NCBI GenBank assembly: GCA_030378035.1
Contig: JAUCGI010000040.1
Location: 1 to 36,777, forward strand
Source: Desulfobacterales bacterium HSG2
Lineage (GTDB): Bacteria; Desulfobacterota; Desulfobacteria; Desulfobacterales; 4be13
Length of the DNA stretch: 36,777 bases
Direction: 5' to 3'
Part shown: in pieces, positions 32,905 to 36,777 of the stretch
How the letters are laid out: each line of letters opens with the position of its first letter
How positions within the stretch are numbered: position 1 is the first letter of the stretch
Notes under the pieces: model-generated
Database searches by the model: none
What the model was told of the DNA's origin: nothing
The model's input: only the letters and a program-made list of their open reading frames with translations
Position numbers and translations under genes: made by a program

Positions 32905-33665
32905 TCCTGCTGTCCCACACAAAGACACAAAGACACAAAGCCGCAGCTTCTTTTTCCGGTACCTTTGTGCCTTGTCCCTTTGTGCCTTTGTGCCTTTGTG
33001 TGATAATTGCTTTCCCGCTGTCCCACACAAAGGCACAAAGGCACAAAGCCGCAGCTTCTTTTTCCGGTGCCTTTGTGCCTTGTCCCTTTGTGCCTTTGTG
33101 CCTTTGTGTGAAGAATATGCCGTTCCAGCTTTCCCGCTGTCCACACAAAGGCACAAAGGCACAAAGCCGCAGCTTCTTTTTCCGGTACCTTTGTGCCTTG
33201 TCCCTTTGTGCCTTTGTGCCTTTGTGTGAAGAATATGCCGTTCCAGCTTTCCCAGTGTCCCACACAAAGGCACAAAGGCACAAAGCCGCAGCTTCTTTTT
33301 CCGGTACCTTTGTGCCTTTGTGCCTTTGTGTGAGAATATGCCGTTCCAGCTTTCCTGCTGTCCACACAAAGGCACAAAGACACAAAGCCGCAGCTTCTTT
33401 TTCCGGTGCCTTTGTGCCTTGTCCCTTTGTGCCTTTGTGCCTTGTCCCTTTGTGCCTTTGTGCCTTTGTGTGAAGAATATGCCGTTCCAGCTTTCCCGCT
33501 GTCCCACACAAAGGCACAAAGGCACAAAGCCGCAGCTTCTTTTTCCGGTACCTTTGTGCCTTGTCCCTTTGTGCCTTTGTGCCTTTGTGTGAGAATTGCT
33601 TTCCTGCTGTCCCCACACAAAGGCACAAAGCCGCGGCTTCTTTCCCTGCTATCTTTGTGTGAAAA
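32905..33665. repeat. Seven tandem hairpin units of cacaaaggcacaaag type
   Basis: Each unit of about 105-140 bases reads cacacaaaggcacaaagg, then caaagccgcagcttcttttt, then ccggtacctttgtgcc, then tttgtgcctttgtgtg, and a linker gaatatgccgttccagcttt before the next. Unit starts are near 32912, 33019, 33140, 33258, 33361, 33502 and 33610; the last is degenerate. The two sides of each unit pair into a long hairpin. Frames on both strands remain open over 200 codons (peptides like SHKGTKAQRHK), but no initiation signal exists. The last unit supplies the stop codon of the 171-residue gene. Confidence 0.92.
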
Positions 33666-33674
33666 TATGCCGTT

Positions 33675-34190
33675 TCAACTGATCCCGAATTGGTGGAGAA
33701 TATTGAGTTTGCTTCCCAAAGTACGCACCAGCGTCATAAAATTGTTCGGCAAAGGAATCTCACGGTCAACCAGCAGAATACCCAGTTTTTTGGCGTTTTC
33801 AAGGAGAAACGGGTTCTCAATGCCCTCCTGACTGTCGCAGAGAAACTGAACCCGGAGCGCATCCGTCAGAGGAATACGCATATCCTCCAATTCTGTGGCG
33901 ACCTGTTCCGCTTCTTTTTTGATACAAGCCCGATTCTCTTCCGCAAAACTTGCAAAAGGCTCCGACGTGTTCGCTATGCCGAATATCTCATTAATAATCG
34001 CTCCTGACAGTCTGTTGACATACAACGGCTCCCGGTCAGGATACTTTTCGGAGAGATGTTCCTTCAATTTTCTGAAGAATATCATCCTGATTACATCAAC
34101 CCCTTCCCTCAGAACAGGGATTAATTTGCTTTCAAATTCCATAATGTCCTCATGTTCGTTTAATGATTTCAACTGGCTTTCTGTGTCCAT
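33675..34190 (-). CDS. Hypothetical protein, 171 residues
   Basis: The family is not recognised. The protein is soluble, mostly helical and acidic at the N-terminus (MDTESQLKSLNEHEDIMEFE). It has a central LSGAIINEIFGI segment and a C-terminal NPFLLENAKKLGILLVDREI part. No signal peptide or membrane helix is seen. A ggaggt lies 12 bases before the ATG, a little far but usable. Codon use and length speak for a real gene. The stop codon sits in the degenerate last unit of the hairpin array, so the present C-terminus may be altered. It is on the same strand as the caspase-like gene, 253 bases downstream of it. Confidence 0.65.
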   Translation of the reverse strand: MDTESQLKSLNEHEDIMEFESKLIPVLREGVDVIRMIFFRKLKEHLSEKYPDREPLYVNRLSGAIINEIFGIANTSEPFASFAEENRACIKKEAEQVATELEDMRIPLTDALRVQFLCDSQEGIENPFLLENAKKLGILLVDREIPLPNNFMTLVRTLGSKLNILHQFGIS

Positions 34191-34383
34191 TTTTCAGCAG
34201 CACCTCCGCTATTTCCCGTGATTTCCGGAACATCATTTCAAAACGCCGGGTTATGATCCATAAGTGGCCTTTGCTCAAGTTTCATAGTAAAAAAAATACT
34301 TGGTTATCACGAGATGTCAAGGGATGTCAAGCATTATTTCAGTAAAATTAAATTGAGCCCATAAAAACACTGCCAATCAGAGA

Positions 34384-34433
34384 CCCGTAGGGCCGACATG
34401 TTTGTAGCCCGCAGGGCCGACATGTTTGTAGCC
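34384..34433. repeat. 24-bp direct repeat, two copies
   Basis: The unit agggccgacatgtttgtagc with a short cccgc link occurs twice in tandem, in the gap downstream of the caspase-like gene. Nothing else is seen in the 253-base gap apart from an A+T-rich section. Confidence 0.65.
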
Positions 34434-34443
34434 TCCAAACGGT

Positions 34444-36441
34444 TTAGTGTCTCCGCCTGAAAACAAATTCCCCCTGCTGGTCGCATGTATCCGGAATGAC
34501 AAACAGGAAAGGTCTTTTTGCCTGATCCTCGGCGGTTGAGCATTTATAGATTTCCCTGAACAGCTTTCCGGCTGTCATAAAGGGGTCCCGGTTTTTTTCC
34601 ATGGCCCGGATCAGGCAGGCTGCAAAGGGGCTGTGCCCCATGCCGTCCGGGACGGTCTCCAGATTTCCGGAGGTGATTCCCTGCCTGGAGGGTTTCTGAT
34701 AAATCTCACGGATATTGCCTGACGGTTCCGGGGGTGTCACCCAGACGATTCTGCCGCGTGTTCCCCCGCCATCAGAGAGCTTGCCCGCGTAACAGCAGTC
34801 GGCAACAATCAGGATGTGCCTGGCAGAAGATTTTTGCAGGACCCTCTGCAGCCAACTGTTTTCAATACATTTGGCATCACTGTCACCGTCTGCGGGAATC
34901 CATTTGCCGAATGTGTCCTCTGCCTTTCCCCCGCCATGTCCGGCAAAGTAGATCAGGAGAGAGTCATTCTGTTTCATCTCCCGGGCGGTTTTTTTTATCC
35001 GTTTTTTCATGTTCTCAAAATCAGGTTCGGGCTCGGCGCCGGTGACCATAAGAATGCTCGGACCTGTTCCGGGAGATTCAAACCGGTATCTTTGCGTCAG
35101 AACATGCATCACTTTTTCAGCGTCATTTTTCGGCGTTGAAAGATCGGACCATTGGTCTGAATTGCCGTATTTGTTGACCCCGATGACAATGGCGACGTGC
35201 CTTCCCCGGCTAATGTCCGCTGGCCCCGCTTCCCCCCAGTTGTCACAGCCTGCCGGGGTGCGGATATGCTGAACCAGAAACCACCCGACAACAAGGAGCG
35301 CAATGAGCGATAAAACCGGGATGCCGTAGGGAATGAACCTGTTTTTGAACCATGAGGTTTTTTCTGTCGCGGGTGCCCATTTTTTCACTTTGAAAAATTT
35401 CATGAGCAGCTTTTTCATTTTTTCCTGGGGGATGTTTGTGCCGCCGCGGGGGCTGTCAATGATTGTGAAGGCATTGGGTGTGTTTCTGGCGTCATACCAG
35501 GGATTGGGGCAGTCATACCCTTCACGGTCCCGCAGATCCGGATCAGGCGGGTTTGTTCCGCATTCCTCGGTTGTCAGGATATCGCCCAGCCCTTCAAGGG
35601 TGTATCCGGATGCGGGATTGACACTGATAACCCATCGGTCCGGTCTCCACTGGACCCATAGCAGCGGAAAACCGGCTTTGGAATAACTGTGTTTCCTGTC
35701 GCTTCTTGCCCAGAATTTGAACAGGCGGGAAAAGGGTTTGTCCATTTTCAGGCCGTCTGCCCGGTGAGAATCGCCGGCTTTTTGCTTTAAAAGGGCTGTG
35801 AACCGGTGTGCTTTCTGAATATCCCGGAGGTAAATCTGAAAGTCTTCCCTTAGCGTGAGCATGGCGCGTCCGTAAGGGCCGTCCTCTGTGAGAAACCTGC
35901 CGGATTTCAGGTCCTCATAGTTTTCAACGGATTCATGGCAGAACCGGAAAAACGCCTCTCCTGTCTCGATTTTTCGCAGGTCTCTTTCTGCCGGGTCCTG
36001 TCCGGTCTCACCAATCTCTTTCATCAGGGTTTTATAAACAGCCAGGGCCGACTTTTCCACAGGTCCCTCAGACGGATTAAAACCGCTCAGGACAAACTTG
36101 CTGTAAGTATTCAGGGCGTTTACTCTGGCCTCGTCCCATTCCCCGCCCTCGAATATCCGCTTCATGAGTGTCACGCCCCAGCAGGCATTCCAATCCGGGT
36201 GTTCATGGGTGTAAATTGTCACCTGGTCTGAATCCTTTGCCTGTTGGGACAGGAGCTCCCTTGCTTCCCATATCATCGAACCCGGGGTGTTCTCTTCCCC
36301 GGGCCGGCCTGCATGATGGTCAAAGACACGGGGATGCCTGACAGAACCGACATCCACATAAAAGGCGTCTGGCTCGGGTTCTTCGGCCACTGTGCCCTGG
36401 GGGACGAATTTGTATCTGATTTTTATTGTTTTTGTTGTCAT
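34444..36441 (-). CDS. Membrane-anchored caspase-like (peptidase C14) protein with N-terminal DHH-containing module
   Basis: The protein is about 665 residues. The C-terminal third (about 410-660) is a caspase-fold peptidase: strand HVAIVIGVNKYG, catalytic His in LLIYFAGHGGG (about 502) and catalytic Cys in IVADCCYAGKL (about 550), the GHG and DxCxxG pattern of C14. One TM helix lies at about 372-393. The N-terminal 340 residues form an unidentified module with YVDVGSVRHPRVFDHHAGR (about 28-46), YTHEHPDWNA (77-86) and NPWYDARNTPNAFTIIDSPR (about 313-332). The DHH and HxxPDxxA elements recall DHH/MYG1-type phosphoesterases, but their order is reversed. ATG 36441 has ggagaa upstream; ATG 36453 is the alternative. 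Confidence 0.8.
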   Translation of the reverse strand: MTTKTIKIRYKFVPQGTVAEEPEPDAFYVDVGSVRHPRVFDHHAGRPGEENTPGSMIWEARELLSQQAKDSDQVTIYTHEHPDWNACWGVTLMKRIFEGGEWDEARVNALNTYSKFVLSGFNPSEGPVEKSALAVYKTLMKEIGETGQDPAERDLRKIETGEAFFRFCHESVENYEDLKSGRFLTEDGPYGRAMLTLREDFQIYLRDIQKAHRFTALLKQKAGDSHRADGLKMDKPFSRLFKFWARSDRKHSYSKAGFPLLWVQWRPDRWVISVNPASGYTLEGLGDILTTEECGTNPPDPDLRDREGYDCPNPWYDARNTPNAFTIIDSPRGGTNIPQEKMKKLLMKFFKVKKWAPATEKTSWFKNRFIPYGIPVLSLIALLVVGWFLVQHIRTPAGCDNWGEAGPADISRGRHVAIVIGVNKYGNSDQWSDLSTPKNDAEKVMHVLTQRYRFESPGTGPSILMVTGAEPEPDFENMKKRIKKTAREMKQNDSLLIYFAGHGGGKAEDTFGKWIPADGDSDAKCIENSWLQRVLQKSSARHILIVADCCYAGKLSDGGGTRGRIVWVTPPEPSGNIREIYQKPSRQGITSGNLETVPDGMGHSPFAACLIRAMEKNRDPFMTAGKLFREIYKCSTAEDQAKRPFLFVIPDTCDQQGEFVFRRRH

Positions 36442-36493
36442 GTTTTTCTCCATTGACGTAATCCCTGCTTATCGCTAATCCATGTAGATGAAT

Positions 36494-36523
36494 CCACACA
36501 AAGGCACAGAGGCACAAAGGCAC
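36494..36523. repeat. Single arm of the caaaggca repeat
   Basis: ccacacaaaggcacagaggc followed by acaaaggcac matches the left arms of the hairpin units at 32905-33665. No pairing arm is near. It lies upstream of the caspase-like gene. Confidence 0.75.
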
Positions 36524-36564
36524 GATTCAGCGATAAGAAAAGGATTTCCGCATCGCCTCCCGAA

Positions 36565-36777
36565 CCAAAAAATGTAGGGTGGGTGAAGCGAGGGCAGCGA
36601 GCGAAACCCACCTCGCCGACTCCTTTCTTTTTTCCCCTCCAAACCCTCCAAACCAAAAAATGTAGGGTGGGTGAAGCGAGGGCAGCGAGCGAAACCCACC
36701 TCGCCGACTCCTTTCTTTTTTCCCCTCCAAACCCTCCAAACCAAAAAATGTAGGGTGGGTGAAGCGAGGGCAGCGAG
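36565..36777. repeat. 88-bp tandem repeat, at least 2.4 copies, running off the window
   Basis: The marker tgtagggtgggtgaagcg occurs at 36573, 36661 and 36749, exactly 88 bases apart. Each unit contains gtagggtgggt and acccacctcgcc parts that can pair, with gcgagggcagcgagc between them, and a pyrimidine-rich tail ctttcttttttcccctccaa. Copies appear identical over the part seen. No gene is supported, although open frames cross it. Confidence 0.88.

Noticed and set aside
32869..33628. Long repetitive protein or 250-residue N-terminal extension of RsmI
   Set aside because: The codons are tandem hairpin repeats open in several frames on both strands. RsmI homology and a good ribosome binding site begin at 32872.

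Overview
The window looks like chromosome of a Gram-negative, strictly bacterial genome, most likely Desulfobacterota (Desulfobacterales, the group that includes filamentous Desulfonema). The reasons are indirect. There is a ribosomal/replication operon in the deltaproteobacterial order rpsF-rpsR-DUF2232-rplI-dnaB. There are outer-membrane and Tat-exported proteins, a DVU0772-like small protein, tandem AAA-ATPase/PD-(D/E)XK proteins, a caspase-like protein, and a very heavy load of intergenic repeats. No rRNA, tRNA, CRISPR array, transposase or phage gene was recognised.

Layout. 1-2375: a gene-poor stretch of palindromes, nested inverted repeats and one frameshifted membrane-protein remnant. 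2376-8618 (+): a signalling cluster made of an slr1658-like histidine-kinase-fold regulator, an slr1659-like STAS protein, a PAS-CheW protein, a Tat-exported family-1 solute-binding protein with no permease, and a chemoreceptor. 8966-10346 (+): a SprT-like/DUF2786 protein and a remnant of a BsuBI/PstI-type restriction enzyme. 10590-16646 (+): an AAA ATPase with a C-terminal PD-(D/E)XK domain, a bile acid:sodium symporter-family protein, and two tandem, overlapping paralogues of the PF09820/PF08011 type. 16760-18417: a DVU0772-like small protein convergent with an outer-membrane beta-barrel. 18477-19290: an array of 21 near-identical palindromes. 19504-25564 (-): hflX, dnaB, rplI, a DUF2232 membrane protein, rpsR and rpsF. 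25830-28278 (-): nikL-nikM-nikK-like components of a nickel ECF-type importer without the T and A subunits. 28717-29332 (+): a HEPN protein overlapping a small degenerate MNT-like protein. 29525-32872 (-): Nudix hydrolase, sensor histidine kinase and rsmI. 33675-36441 (-): an unknown 171-residue protein and a membrane protein with a C-terminal caspase-like peptidase domain and an unusual N-terminal module.

The most striking feature is the intergenic DNA. Almost every gap holds an inverted repeat whose arms are imperfect tandem hexamers (gttcaa, ctttat/cttgct, ttgatg, or an octamer-like caaaggca). Several are nested one inside another, share loop sequences and terminal motifs across distant loci, and abut genes so tightly that they supply stop codons for dnaB, the Nudix gene, the histidine kinase, rsmI and the 171-residue gene. 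hflX and nikL start directly at a repeat edge. These look like a dispersed, self-nesting, expandable repeat system rather than ordinary terminators. Its mobilising or copying machinery is not visible in this window.
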